Source: Methanolinea sp. UBA277
Lineage (GTDB): Archaea > Halobacteriota > Methanomicrobia > Methanomicrobiales > Methanospirillaceae
Direction: 5' to 3'
Assembly: GCA_002499905.1 (NCBI GenBank)
Contig: DANP01000004.1
Coordinates: 1 to 64,000, forward strand
Length of the DNA: 64,000 nucleotides
Under the pieces are notes generated by a model. That model did no database searches. It was not told the DNA's origin and saw only the letters and a list, made by a program, of their open reading frames with translations. Both the position numbers and the translations under genes were made by a program. Below, piece after piece: positions 18,109 through 26,405 of the stretch (its first letter is position 1; each line of letters begins with the position of its first letter).

Positions 18109-18130
18109 GAGACTGCCGAATATCAATACC

Positions 18131-18148
18131 CTCATGTAGGTACATGAG
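18131..18148. promoter_or_regulatory. Perfect 18-bp palindrome, operator candidate
   Basis: CTCATGTA, then GG, then TACATGAG: eight-base arms match exactly. The palindrome starts at the predicted transcription start given by the TATA box at 18100-18108, a position where a bound repressor would block initiation. No matching copy was noticed elsewhere in the window. Confidence 0.5.
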
Positions 18149-18160
18149 AAAGACCCTCCC

Positions 18161-18697
18161 ATGGATGATTTAATTCCCCTCCGGAGCGACGATGAGATCC
18201 AATTACTGCTGAAACAGTACCTGCAGAGCATGGATGTCGAGATTGTTAAGGAAATGGAGAAAGAAGGAAACTGGGGCTTCTGGGTCCGGTTCGGCAATTA
18301 CCCGGTCCTGATCGATCATCGCAAAGGAACGCACTTCTGCATTGTGGCATTCCAGATTACCCTCAAGGACGAACGCGCTATCAGGCACCTGAACGAGTAC
18401 TACGAGAAGAATGATGCCCAGTTCATTTACGAACTGACCAGGGCGTTCACCTCACCACTTACCGCCCATTCCCGGATCATTGAGAGCGGAAAAGTGATCG
18501 GTTATACCGTATCGAAGTACATCTATCCTTACCACGGCGAATTCAACATGCGTACTCTTGATATTGCCCTCCAGAGCGTGGTGAGTACCGGTACAGTCGG
18601 GGCCGCATTCCTTAAATGGATGGCACGGGTTCTTGAGGTCCAGTATGAGCGGGGGATTGAGCCGGGAGATACTGACCCGACCAGGCTCTTTGTATAA
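18161..18697 (+). CDS. Conserved archaeal-type hypothetical protein, 178 aa
   Basis: Soluble protein of 178 residues. Residues about 25-75 look like mixed beta strands (NWGFWVRFGNYPVLIDHR), followed by helices. It loosely recalls the archaeal DUF2299 or YbjN-like adaptor folds, but I cannot confirm either. It has its own promoter with a palindromic operator candidate and probably forms a single-gene unit. Confidence 0.7.
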   Translation: MDDLIPLRSDDEIQLLLKQYLQSMDVEIVKEMEKEGNWGFWVRFGNYPVLIDHRKGTHFCIVAFQITLKDERAIRHLNEYYEKNDAQFIYELTRAFTSPLTAHSRIIESGKVIGYTVSKYIYPYHGEFNMRTLDIALQSVVSTGTVGAAFLKWMARVLEVQYERGIEPGDTDPTRLFV

Positions 18698-18935
18698 TTG
18701 TTCTTTCCGGGATCCGACTGCCGGGAAATGATCTTATCCCGGTATCGTCGCGTTTGCGGCCTGACAGCCGGCCTGGCTGATATCTCCGTACCGGCTTCTG
18801 CCGTATTTTCCCGGGTCCCCGGAACTCAACCCTGACTCAGAGGGTTCCCGCCGTATCCGGGAAATGATAAGGCGAAAAGATCAGGAATGCATACAGGCAA
18901 TCTTAAAATCCCTGTCGCACTGTCCATGTACGTAT

Positions 18936-19616
18936 ATGATCACTGACTCCTTTCCCGTCGATCTCGTCTCCTGGGACTATGCGATATCGCTGTCCAGGAG
19001 CCTGGCTGCGATGATCAGGGCATCCCGCTTCCGGCCTGATATCGTCATCGCCATCGGGAGAGGTGGTTATGTCCCCGCACGGATAGTCTGCGACCGTCTC
19101 CTCATGACCGATCTCACCAGCATCAAGATCGAGCACTGGGGAACCGCTGCCCACAAACTCGATCAGGCACGGGTACGGTTCCCCCTTTCGGTGAACGTGA
19201 AGGGAAAAGACATCCTTGTCATCGATGATATCACCGATACCGGTGAAACCCTGATGGCAGCCCGCGAATACCTTGCTCTCTTCGCACCGGGGGAGATCCG
19301 CACCGGGGTCCTCCAGCATAAGACCAGCTCGGCGTTCCAGCCGGATTACTATGCCGAGCTGCTATCTGACTGGAAGTGGATCGTCTATCCCTGGGCTCTT
19401 CACGAAGATATGATCGGATTTCTGGAGAAAGTACTGAGCACCCGGCCTGCATCGGCGGGCGATCTGGTGGAAACTCTCCGGCTGCGGTTCATGATGAATC
19501 CGGATATGGATGAGGTTATCCTCGCCCTGAATGACATGGTTTCCCTGGGAATGGTTGCCCGGCAAAGGGATTTGTACTACGCCCCGGGAAGCACGCAGTC
19601 TCCTGAATCAGAATAG
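18936..19616 (+). CDS. Phosphoribosyltransferase-domain protein with C-terminal extension
   Basis: About 226 residues. The type I phosphoribosyltransferase fold is shown by the substrate loop AIGRGGYVPARIVCDRL and the PRPP-binding motif ILVIDDITDTGETL. It resembles archaeal purine/xanthine-type phosphoribosyltransferases that salvage bases with PRPP. Residues about 165-225 form a helical extension with a possible winged-helix character. I prefer ATG 18936: it begins just before the conserved SFPVDLVSWDYAI segment, and TTAAAA at 18903-18908 could drive a leaderless transcript. ATG 18864 is the alternative. Confidence 0.82.
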   Translation: MITDSFPVDLVSWDYAISLSRSLAAMIRASRFRPDIVIAIGRGGYVPARIVCDRLLMTDLTSIKIEHWGTAAHKLDQARVRFPLSVNVKGKDILVIDDITDTGETLMAAREYLALFAPGEIRTGVLQHKTSSAFQPDYYAELLSDWKWIVYPWALHEDMIGFLEKVLSTRPASAGDLVETLRLRFMMNPDMDEVILALNDMVSLGMVARQRDLYYAPGSTQSPESE

Positions 19617-19779
19617 CGCAGGGATCTTTCGCCCTCATGGCCTTTCCCGGAGGAACGTGTGAATCTTTTGATACGAGGTGCTCCGGGATAGCAGTGCACC
19701 GGTTTTCTGCAGCGGCGGTAATGACGGCGGGCCGGGCGAGGCCGGGGGAATGGTTAATGTCTGACGCCCCGAATCTGGA

Positions 19780-20502
19780 ATGAACACGGATATGATCATC
19801 GATGGAGAACGCGAACGGCTCCTTCGTGACTTTCTCTCAAGTCCAGCCATCGGGCGAAGGAGGGCAGGACCGGAAGCACTCGAACGATACCATCGTGCCC
19901 TGACTCACAGATCCTATATGCGGGAGACCGGGGTGCCTTCTGGAGACAATGAGCGCCTGGAATTTCTCGGGGACCGGATCCTGAACCTGATTGTAGCGGA
20001 GTTCCTGTTCCGGAACTACCCGGGGCCGGAGGGAGACCTGACCATGCGGATGGAATGGACCGAGAACCGGAACCTTGCCCGGGCTGTCACCGGAGCGGGT
20101 ATCGGGTTTGAAGATCTCATCCTGGTGGGAAGCCGGCAGGAAAAGACGCCACGCATCATTGCCGGCGCCTTTGAAGCCTTTGTAGCGGCACTCTACCTTG
20201 ATCTCGGCCTCGCACGGACAAAGACAATTATCGGGCGGTTGATGGCCAATGAAATCAGGAACTACCGGACCGACCGGAATTACAAAAAGAGCCTCCAGGA
20301 GTATCTCCAGAAACGGGACCGCTCTCTCCCGGAATACCAGCTCGAGAAGAGATCGGGTGCTCATCATCACCCCCGGTTCAGCTACATTGTCACGATTGAC
20401 GGAGAAGCGATCGGAAGGGGAACAGGACGATCAAAAGCCGAAGCTACCCAGAACGCCGCCCGGGCAGCCCTGCGGGTGCTGAAAGGCTCCCGCCCCGTCT
20501 GA
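19780..20502 (+). CDS. rnc: Ribonuclease III with double-stranded RNA-binding domain
   Basis: 240 residues. The RNase III domain (about 10-160) carries the signature NERLEFLGD (Glu58, Glu61, Asp65). The second metal motif reads AGAFEAFVAALYLD: Glu132 is present, but the Asp expected three residues earlier (E. coli Asp114) is Gly129. A dsRBD follows (about 165-238; GRSKAEATQNAARAAL). Bacterial-type RNase III is rare in archaea, so this may be an acquired gene. Whether the Gly leaves it fully active, slow or binding-only is unclear. It is followed 50 nt later by a uspA gene. Confidence 0.92.
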   Translation: MNTDMIIDGERERLLRDFLSSPAIGRRRAGPEALERYHRALTHRSYMRETGVPSGDNERLEFLGDRILNLIVAEFLFRNYPGPEGDLTMRMEWTENRNLARAVTGAGIGFEDLILVGSRQEKTPRIIAGAFEAFVAALYLDLGLARTKTIIGRLMANEIRNYRTDRNYKKSLQEYLQKRDRSLPEYQLEKRSGAHHHPRFSYIVTIDGEAIGRGTGRSKAEATQNAARAALRVLKGSRPV

Positions 20503-20552
20503 GAGATATTCTTATGAGCTTACGCAGGTATCATCAATCAGGTGAGGTTCCT

Positions 20553-20972
20553 GTGTTCCGAAAAATTCTGGTGGCGGTAGACGGATCACCAATAACCGTA
20601 AAAGTGCTCGCCGCAGCCGCTGATCTGGCGAGGCACTATGAAGCTGAACTCCACTGTATCTATGTCATCGAGACAGGGTGGGCCGATGGTGATCTTGCCC
20701 GGGAACTGGTCATAAGGGAGCTTGAAGAGGAATCCGGAGACCTGCTTGCGGGTTTTGAGGAGGAACTCACCAGAATGGGCGCACGAGCCGGTATGCACCT
20801 GAAACGCGGCCACCCCGGGGAGACCATTCTCGCAGCCGCCAATGAGACCGGTTCCGAACTGATCGTAATCGGTTCGGTGGGTAAGAGCCAGATTTCCCGC
20901 ATGCTCTCCGGGAGCGTCAGCACATTCGTGGTCACCCACAGCCCGGTAGCAACGCTCGTGATAAAACCCTGA
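20553..20972 (+). CDS. Universal stress protein, UspA family
   Basis: 139 residues, one Usp domain starting FRKILVAVDGS. The ATP-binding signature G-x2-G-x9-G-S/T is present (GSVGKSQISRMLSGS), so this is the nucleotide-binding subtype. GTG 20553 is chosen because AGGTGAGG lies 5 nt upstream and the family begins here; an upstream ATG at 20514 would add 13 residues. Role in stress is inferred from the family. Confidence 0.9.
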   Translation: MFRKILVAVDGSPITVKVLAAAADLARHYEAELHCIYVIETGWADGDLARELVIRELEEESGDLLAGFEEELTRMGARAGMHLKRGHPGETILAAANETGSELIVIGSVGKSQISRMLSGSVSTFVVTHSPVATLVIKP

Positions 20973-21268
20973 ATCGCTGTGACGGGGCATCTGCTTCGTT
21001 TCCAATTTTCACCGGATGGCCCGTCAGCCTTCCTGTAACGCCCAGCCGTCTCCACCGCCACTATCCCGCTGTTCCCGATCCAGCGCTAAGGTCCCGGTCA
21101 ATCACCATAACAAAGGGTAGTACCGGTGGTGGGTTGTACCGGCGCCACCGTTTCAGTCCCGCTCCGTTCCAGGCAGATACCGGAGACACCGCCCCTTCTC
21201 CGGGTTCCAGGCGGGACGGTAATCCTGACCTGGAACATCCTTATAGGATCTCCGGGTGATGATCGCGC

Positions 21269-21910
21269 ATGAATGTGCTCTATATCTATGCGCATCCCGA
21301 GCCCCGTTCCTTCAACGGCGCACTCAGGGATACTGCCATGGTCACCCTTGCCCGGGCCGGTCACCAGGTGAAAGCGTCAAACCTGTACGTGATGAAGTTC
21401 AAAGCTGTGCTGGACCCCCAGGATTTCCGTATCCGGGCAAATCCCAATCACTTCAATCCTGCTGCAGAGCAGGTCCATGGGTTTGGAACCGGGAGTCTGG
21501 CGCCGGATATCAGGGAAGAGGTTGAGAAAATCTCCTGGGCCGACCTCCTGATCTTCCAGTTCCCGATCTGGTGGTCCTACATGCCGGCAATCCTGAAGGG
21601 ATGGATCGACCGGGTCTTCGTACAGGGTTTTGTTGTCGATCTGGGGGAGGGACAGGTCTATGATCACGGGCTCCTGCGAGGCAAAAAAGCCCTGATCGTG
21701 GCGACCTGCGGGTCAACAAAAGAAATGTATTCCAGGGGAGGAGTACATGGGGATCTCAACGAGCATCTGTCCATCATCACCCACAATATCTTCGAGTTTA
21801 CGGGTATGGAGGCCCTTCCCCCGTTCATCATCTATAATGTTCCTGCACTGACCCGGGAGGCCGGCACACACGAGCTCGAACGGTACCGTTCTTTCCTCGA
21901 AACCCTGTGA
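21269..21910 (+). CDS. NAD(P)H:quinone oxidoreductase-type flavoprotein
   Basis: 213 residues with the flavodoxin-like fold of the NQO/KefF/MdaB family: MNVLYIYAHPEPRSFNGAL is the phosphate-binding loop and FQFPIWWSYMPAILKGWIDR the second flavin contact. These bind FMN or FAD and pass two electrons from NAD(P)H to quinones or similar acceptors in the cytoplasm. Full length for the family. It stands alone and is convergent with the next gene. The physiological acceptor is unknown. Confidence 0.9.
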   Translation: MNVLYIYAHPEPRSFNGALRDTAMVTLARAGHQVKASNLYVMKFKAVLDPQDFRIRANPNHFNPAAEQVHGFGTGSLAPDIREEVEKISWADLLIFQFPIWWSYMPAILKGWIDRVFVQGFVVDLGEGQVYDHGLLRGKKALIVATCGSTKEMYSRGGVHGDLNEHLSIITHNIFEFTGMEALPPFIIYNVPALTREAGTHELERYRSFLETL

Positions 21911-21935
21911 AAAAAGAGGACTTCTCCCCCCCTCT

Positions 21936-22328
21936 TCAGGGATTTTGCAGGGATGGGACGGATCGTGCCGTGTTTGCCTCTCTGCCGATCAGGCAGAAAA
22001 TCCCTCCGATCAGCATGACGAGATCCAGCGGAGGCAGAACACAGGAAACGACCGCAAAGATGCCCGCCCTGGAGAAGTCATCCCTGCCCGCATAGTATAA
22101 GGCAACGATTCCCATTGCCGTCCCCGCAAGCTTGAGGATGATGAGGGCGATGAGGATCCATTGCGGAAGACTCATCATGATACCGAAACCGGTGACCTGA
22201 CCGACGCTCCAGACAATCCCGGCGATGAACCCGAGAACGATGATCACCAGGATGCTCAATATGACCGCAACGAGAATGAGGATCTTTCCTATCTTCGCCT
22301 CGGCTGAGAGCCCTTCCATATTCAGCAT
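21936..22328 (-). CDS. Integral membrane protein, 130 aa, unknown
   Basis: Three predicted membrane helices at about residues 15-43, 52-78 and 88-113 (the last is FAVVSCVLPPLDLVMLIGG). Its length and helix layout resemble DUF4064-like small membrane proteins, but this is not firm. Start ATG 22328 or 22319. No functional clue from neighbours. Confidence 0.65.
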   Translation of the reverse strand: MLNMEGLSAEAKIGKILILVAVILSILVIIVLGFIAGIVWSVGQVTGFGIMMSLPQWILIALIILKLAGTAMGIVALYYAGRDDFSRAGIFAVVSCVLPPLDLVMLIGGIFCLIGREANTARSVPSLQNP

Positions 22329-22386
22329 ACCTGTACATTCCCGGCAGGCTCTCCATTAAGGTATCGGATTCTCTACCCTGCCGAGC

Positions 22387-22785
22387 CTATCCGCCGGCCC
22401 GGAAGAGATCCAGGGAACGGAGTGAGAAACACTCTTCATATATTTCGGCGAAATCCGCGGTATCGGGAGGCTCATAGGGTTTTGGCGTATAATCGAACAG
22501 GATCCGGAGGGTTTTCCGGATTTCCGGGGATCGCTTCCTCACCAGGTCTTTCTGGAGAATGCGGGGGAGCGGGATGCGGTGGACATCCCGGTGACACTGG
22601 TGGCAGAGGAGAAGGAACCGCTTCTGGGGGTCAGGACTTTCCGGGGTCCGGTGGCCGGGTTCAGGCAGTATCCGGTGGAGTACAAGGCGGGAGGCTGCAA
22701 ACTGCTCATCGCACCACTCACATCTTCCCTCCAGGAGTGTTTTGACTGCCTGCTCCCTCTTTCCGGTGGTCCTGAAAATGCTCAT
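22387..22785 (-). CDS. HNH-endonuclease-like zinc-binding protein (copy 1)
   Basis: 132 residues. A CxxC pair (CEWC), a central LVLHRILPEP and CHQCHRDVH form an HNH/zinc-ribbon-like core, spaced as in McrA-type HNH domains. The C-terminus follows the pattern YxPPDxxDFxEIxxE...SLDLFRAG. A paralogue with the same order of motifs lies at 24723-25130. Either could be a nuclease or a zinc protein that lost catalysis. No toxin, modification or phage genes are adjacent. Confidence 0.7.
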   Translation of the reverse strand: MSIFRTTGKREQAVKTLLEGRCEWCDEQFAASRLVLHRILPEPGHRTPESPDPQKRFLLLCHQCHRDVHRIPLPRILQKDLVRKRSPEIRKTLRILFDYTPKPYEPPDTADFAEIYEECFSLRSLDLFRAGG

Positions 22786-22870
22786 CTGCTGACAGGTAAC
22801 CGGATTCAGGTAAAAAGCCTTTCCCTGCTCCCCAAGGCTGCCCGCAGGATGCCGGGATCCCGGATTCCCG

Positions 22871-23287
22871 CTATGGTCCGGTCTTCCGGATGAGGTAATA
22901 GGAGGCAGAGAGCGCGATGATCACCACGCCGAGGGCCACTATCAAGGAGCTGTTGAGCGCCTCCCCCCCTTCCACAAACGGATCAAGGAGGATGATCTTT
23001 CTGGCTACCGCGATAATGGCCACGAGCACAATGATCTCAACATGAATCTCATTCTTGAGGAGGTAGGCCTTGATGGTTTCAAGGAGTTCCACCCCGATCA
23101 GAATGAGCAGGAAATAGCCGAAGAGCTGGAGGATCTCGTGATTTGCAAGGCGGTAGGAGAGATCTGAAAAGAGGGCCATACCAAGGATTACGAAGAGCTC
23201 AATGACCCCGAAAAAGATGACCAGGGCCAGCAGGACCATCAGGACATAGTACACACCCCTTTCAAATTTATTGATATATTCGAGCAT
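22871..23287 (-). CDS. PsiE-family membrane protein
   Basis: 138 residues with four membrane helices and the PsiE (phosphate-starvation-inducible E) pattern ETIKAYLLKNEIHVEIIVLV followed by AIIAVARKIILLD. Function of the family is unknown. GAGGAGG lies 8 nt before ATG 23287, deciding that start over 23341. No phosphate genes are nearby. Confidence 0.82.
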   Translation of the reverse strand: MLEYINKFERGVYYVLMVLLALVIFFGVIELFVILGMALFSDLSYRLANHEILQLFGYFLLILIGVELLETIKAYLLKNEIHVEIIVLVAIIAVARKIILLDPFVEGGEALNSSLIVALGVVIIALSASYYLIRKTGP

Positions 23288-23383
23288 CAGGTCGGCCTCC
23301 TCTTCCGGTTGTGTCCTACACCTATTGGGAATCCCGGGCATTTATCCGTAGTGCTTGGAGCCTGTCCCGGTGCAACCATGAAG

Positions 23384-23392
23384 GTATAAATA
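23384..23392 (+). promoter_or_regulatory. TATA box of the PEGA gene
   Basis: GTATAAATA lies 23-31 nt before ATG 23415, so transcription probably starts at or near the ATG. A small inverted repeat (GGGGAAATCCC) lies between the box and the start. Confidence 0.5.
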
Positions 23393-23414
23393 ATAGGGGG
23401 AAATCCCTTTTATC

Positions 23415-24698
23415 ATGCGCATATTCATTGCTTTTACCTGCGGTGTGCTCATCCTTCTTGCCCTGAACGGGTGTGCTGCCGGACAGCCCGTCATCGGGGG
23501 TGATGTCGGGTATTTCGCAGTCGAATCGAGTCCCGTTGAATCACAGGTCATTTTCGACGGTGTCTACTATGGGAATACTCCCGTGACCATCCCTGTATAT
23601 TCGACCGCCACCCCCAGGCATACCATCACCGTCTCGAAATCGGGATACTTTCCCTGGACCCGGACCTATGCATCGAATCCCGGCGCAGGGGAGACGGTTC
23701 GTATCGTGGCAATCCTTGAGCCAAGTTCAGAATTCGGCACGCTCATCGTCACATCGTCTCCCACGGGGGCACTCCTCACCATAGACGGCGGCAGGGGTCA
23801 GCAGGCGCCGTGGACGTATACCGATATCAGGGCAGGAAGTCACATTGTCCGTGCTTTCCTCTCAGGATACCAGCCGTTCCTCAGCATTGTCAGTGTTCCG
23901 CCGGGAGGGTCCATAACGGTGGAAGCGACACTTGCACCGCTTTCCGAGATCGGCGTTCTCCAGGTGAAGAGCTCCCCGGGAGGTGCCGATGTCTACGTTG
24001 ACGGGTTCTACAGCGGGGCAACCGCGGCCACCATCGGAAACCTTGCTGCCGGCCCCCATATCGTCCAGCTCAAGCTGGCGGGCTACCGGGAATGGATAGG
24101 GACGGTCGATATCCCCGCAAATTCTGTGGCCTTCATTGATGCCACCCTCGAGCTTGCCACGGCAGACCCTACCGGAAACATCGTAGTGTCTTCCAATCCA
24201 CCGGGAGCATCTGTCTACCTCGACAACAACTTCCAGGGACGGACGCAGGCAGACAACCCGCTTGATCTGACCGGGATACCCCCGGGATCCTATCCCCTTG
24301 AGCTCCAGCTGGCAAATTACCGTGATTTTATAACGACGGTAGAGGTCCTGGCGGGAAAAACCGCGGTGATACACGCAGAACTCATTCCCGCAACAAGTCC
24401 TTCCGGACAAGGGACGCTCCAGGTCACCTCAAATCCCCTTGGGGCCAACATCTTCCTTGATAATGTCTGCCGGGGGGTCACCCCCCTGACCATCACTTCG
24501 GTCGATGCCGGGACTCATACCCTGCTTCTCCGCCTGCAGGGCTACAACGATTATTCCTCATCGGTCACCATGGCACCCGGGCAATCAATCCAGGTCCAGG
24601 CTGCCCTCTCACCGGTTCCAACCACGGCCGGATGTGGCGCGCTCCTCATACTCGGGGCACTCCTGGGTGCCCTCCTGCTCTCAAAAAAACTGCCCTGA
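23415..24698 (+). CDS. PEGA-domain surface lipoprotein
   Basis: 427 residues. Residues 1-21 are a signal with lipobox LNGC. Five PEGA repeats of about 75 residues follow (each has a core like GGADVYVDGFYSGATAATI and ends with GYREWIGTV-type strands). The C-terminus has a hydrophobic helix (about residues 402-424) then KKLP, so the protein may be anchored at both ends. PEGA domains are beta-rich surface modules common in Methanomicrobiales, probably involved in cell envelope structure or attachment. Confidence 0.9.
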   Translation: MRIFIAFTCGVLILLALNGCAAGQPVIGGDVGYFAVESSPVESQVIFDGVYYGNTPVTIPVYSTATPRHTITVSKSGYFPWTRTYASNPGAGETVRIVAILEPSSEFGTLIVTSSPTGALLTIDGGRGQQAPWTYTDIRAGSHIVRAFLSGYQPFLSIVSVPPGGSITVEATLAPLSEIGVLQVKSSPGGADVYVDGFYSGATAATIGNLAAGPHIVQLKLAGYREWIGTVDIPANSVAFIDATLELATADPTGNIVVSSNPPGASVYLDNNFQGRTQADNPLDLTGIPPGSYPLELQLANYRDFITTVEVLAGKTAVIHAELIPATSPSGQGTLQVTSNPLGANIFLDNVCRGVTPLTITSVDAGTHTLLLRLQGYNDYSSSVTMAPGQSIQVQAALSPVPTTAGCGALLILGALLGALLLSKKLP

Positions 24699-24713
24699 CA
24701 GCCTTCCGCATAC

Positions 24714-24721
24714 CTTTTTTT
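24714..24721. terminator. T-run between convergent genes
   Basis: Eight T residues lie just after the PEGA stop and just before the end of the leftward gene, fitting a terminator for the rightward transcript. Confidence 0.5.
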
Positions 24722-24722
24722 C

Positions 24723-25130
24723 TTATGCACCGTTGAGGAAGAGATCAATTCCCCCTGATGAGAGGGCGGATGCAAAGAGCTCGTCCGGATCCGGTGAGGG
24801 TGGAGGGACATAGGCCTTCTGCCTGAATACCTTTCTGATCCTGCTTTCTATCTCCGTTGTACGGGTGCCGACCAGGAGGCGCTGCTCACGTTCGGGAACA
24901 GCACAGCTATGCATCGATCCATGGCAGGCCGGGCACAGGGGGAGAATGTGCATGATCGGATCCACTTCCCGTTCCCGGACACTCACACCGGGGATACAAT
25001 GGACCTCAAGAAGAGAGGGTGAGATCCTGCGTCCACAACATTCGCACTGCTGGTCCGTTGCCATTTTAAGCATCCCGGCCCGTTGTGCCGATATGGATCG
25101 TTCAAACCGCGAGCAGCCGGGTGCGTTCAT
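24723..25130 (-). CDS. HNH-endonuclease-like zinc-binding protein (copy 2)
   Basis: 135 residues from ATG 25130. It shares the motif order of the protein at 22387: a CxxC pair (CECC), LLEVHCIPG, LCPACHGSMH, then YVPPSPDPDELFA and GGIDLFLNG at the C-terminus. The longer frame (to 25370) overlaps the acetyltransferase gene and is not protein-like. The two copies flank the PsiE and PEGA genes. Start position is moderately sure; no strong ribosome binding site. Confidence 0.7.
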   Translation of the reverse strand: MNAPGCSRFERSISAQRAGMLKMATDQQCECCGRRISPSLLEVHCIPGVSVREREVDPIMHILPLCPACHGSMHSCAVPEREQRLLVGTRTTEIESRIRKVFRQKAYVPPPSPDPDELFASALSSGGIDLFLNGA

Positions 25131-25230
25131 AACATCCAGCGGATTGGGGATACCCGGAAAAAAATGTTTTGTCAGGGCAGTCCGGCGGCAGTAATGCCGG
25201 TCTCGTCCGGTGATGTCCGGAAAGCCCTTT

Positions 25231-25704
25231 TCACCGGTCCTTCCGGAGGGGAAGGGCAGCAGAAAGGACAAGACGATCCTCTCCTTTTCCAAAGTAACCG
25301 GGCAGAAAACCGGTCTCCTCAAATCCCATGCTATGGTAGAGGGCACGGGCGGGATGGTTTTCGGGAGCAACGGTCAGCAGAACCCGGCGTACTGGCAGGA
25401 AGGCGAATGCGGTTAAGAGGGTGGTAAGGAGGGCTGTCCCGATCGAACGGCGATGGTACCGGTCCGCCACCCGCAGCCGGAGTACCCAGCCATCCCCGGG
25501 GGCAGCCTGCGCCGCCGCCCCGATAGTGTATCCTACAACGGTCCCCTTGCACACAGCGACAAGAAATGTCCGGCAGAAGATGACAGAAGCCTGCCTGACG
25601 AAGACAGCGGCGCCGTACGGTGAACCTTTTTCACCCTGCTCAAGTTCGCAGACTGCAGAAAAATCATCAGGTGAGAACAGCCTGATAGTGATGTCCGGAT
25701 CCAT
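25231..25704 (-). CDS. GNAT-family N-acetyltransferase, RimI-like
   Basis: About 157 residues. The acetyl-CoA pyrophosphate loop region reads RVADRYHRRSIGTALL and is followed by ENHPARALYHSMGFEETG, the usual RimI-type end. It would acetylate an amine, perhaps a protein N-terminus. ATG 25704 is chosen; ATG 25737 would overlap moaE by 25 nt. It is last in the molybdopterin gene group, with no obvious functional link. Confidence 0.85.
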   Translation of the reverse strand: MDPDITIRLFSPDDFSAVCELEQGEKGSPYGAAVFVRQASVIFCRTFLVAVCKGTVVGYTIGAAAQAAPGDGWVLRLRVADRYHRRSIGTALLTTLLTAFAFLPVRRVLLTVAPENHPARALYHSMGFEETGFLPGYFGKGEDRLVLSAALPLRKDR

Positions 25705-25712
25705 CGGTCTTT

Positions 25713-26114
25713 TCAGGAATGCTCTCCCGGCACCCATCGGGATCCCTCTTCCAAGTGTTCCTTCTTCCAGATGGGGACCGTTTCCTTAATCCGGTCGATA
25801 ATGTATTCACACGCACGGAAGGCATCCCCGCGATGGGAAGCCCCGACCACGATCAGCACGATGTGATCCCCGACCGAGAGCGTGCCGATGCGGTGGATGA
25901 TATCCACGGACTGTATGGCATACCGGGAACGTGCCTCCTCCCCGATAGCTTCGAGTTCCTGGAGTGCCGCTTCCCGGAATGCTTCGAGCTCAATCGCTGT
26001 GATCCCGTCGTCACGGACGATTCCGGTAAAGGTCACGATGCCGCCGATCTGGCGATCCCGGGCAGCATCGATGTATGCTCCGGGATCAAAATCCTCGTGG
26101 GTTATGGTGATCAT
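25713..26114 (-). CDS. moaE: Molybdopterin synthase catalytic subunit MoaE
   Basis: 133 residues. Conserved stretches are GGIVTFTGIVRD, LEAFREAALQELEAI, the RIGTLSVGDHIVLI core and WKKEHLEEGSRWV with the catalytic-site lysines. With MoaD it inserts two sulfurs into precursor Z to make molybdopterin, needed for the Mo or W formylmethanofuran and formate dehydrogenases of methanogens. AGGAGAGGAG precedes the ATG. It follows moaD by 12 nt. Confidence 0.95.
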   Translation of the reverse strand: MITITHEDFDPGAYIDAARDRQIGGIVTFTGIVRDDGITAIELEAFREAALQELEAIGEEARSRYAIQSVDIIHRIGTLSVGDHIVLIVVGASHRGDAFRACEYIIDRIKETVPIWKKEHLEEGSRWVPGEHS

Positions 26115-26126
26115 GCTCCTCTCCTT

Positions 26127-26405
26127 CTAGCCGCCCGCAACAGGCGGGTAGATAGCCACTTCATCTCCTTCAGCAAGGATGATGCTGTCCAGGGCACTCC
26201 GGCTCACCCGTTTCCGGTTTACCATGAAGATAATATGCTCCCGGATCGTTCCCTGCTCATCAACCAGGAGGTCCCTGCTCTCGTCAGACCGTGAAGCGAG
26301 GGCTGCGAGGAGTGCCGGAAGTCCTGATCCCTCCGGGAGATCAAGAGCAGTCACATCCCCGACCACTTCACGAAACCGTGCAAAAGCCCTGACCGTGATC
26401 TTCAT
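26127..26405 (-). CDS. moaD: MoaD-type ubiquitin-like sulfur carrier
   Basis: 92 residues ending in the diglycine tail PPVAGG that is adenylated and thiocarboxylated by a MoeB/ThiF-type enzyme. The beta-grasp pattern fits MoaD (VRAFARFREVVGD at the N-terminus, GDEVAIYPPVAGG at the end). It overlaps the upstream ThiF-type gene by 4 nt, with GAGGTGA as ribosome binding site. In archaea such proteins (SAMPs) can also modify proteins and tRNA. Confidence 0.93.
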   Translation of the reverse strand: MKITVRAFARFREVVGDVTALDLPEGSGLPALLAALASRSDESRDLLVDEQGTIREHIIFMVNRKRVSRSALDSIILAEGDEVAIYPPVAGG

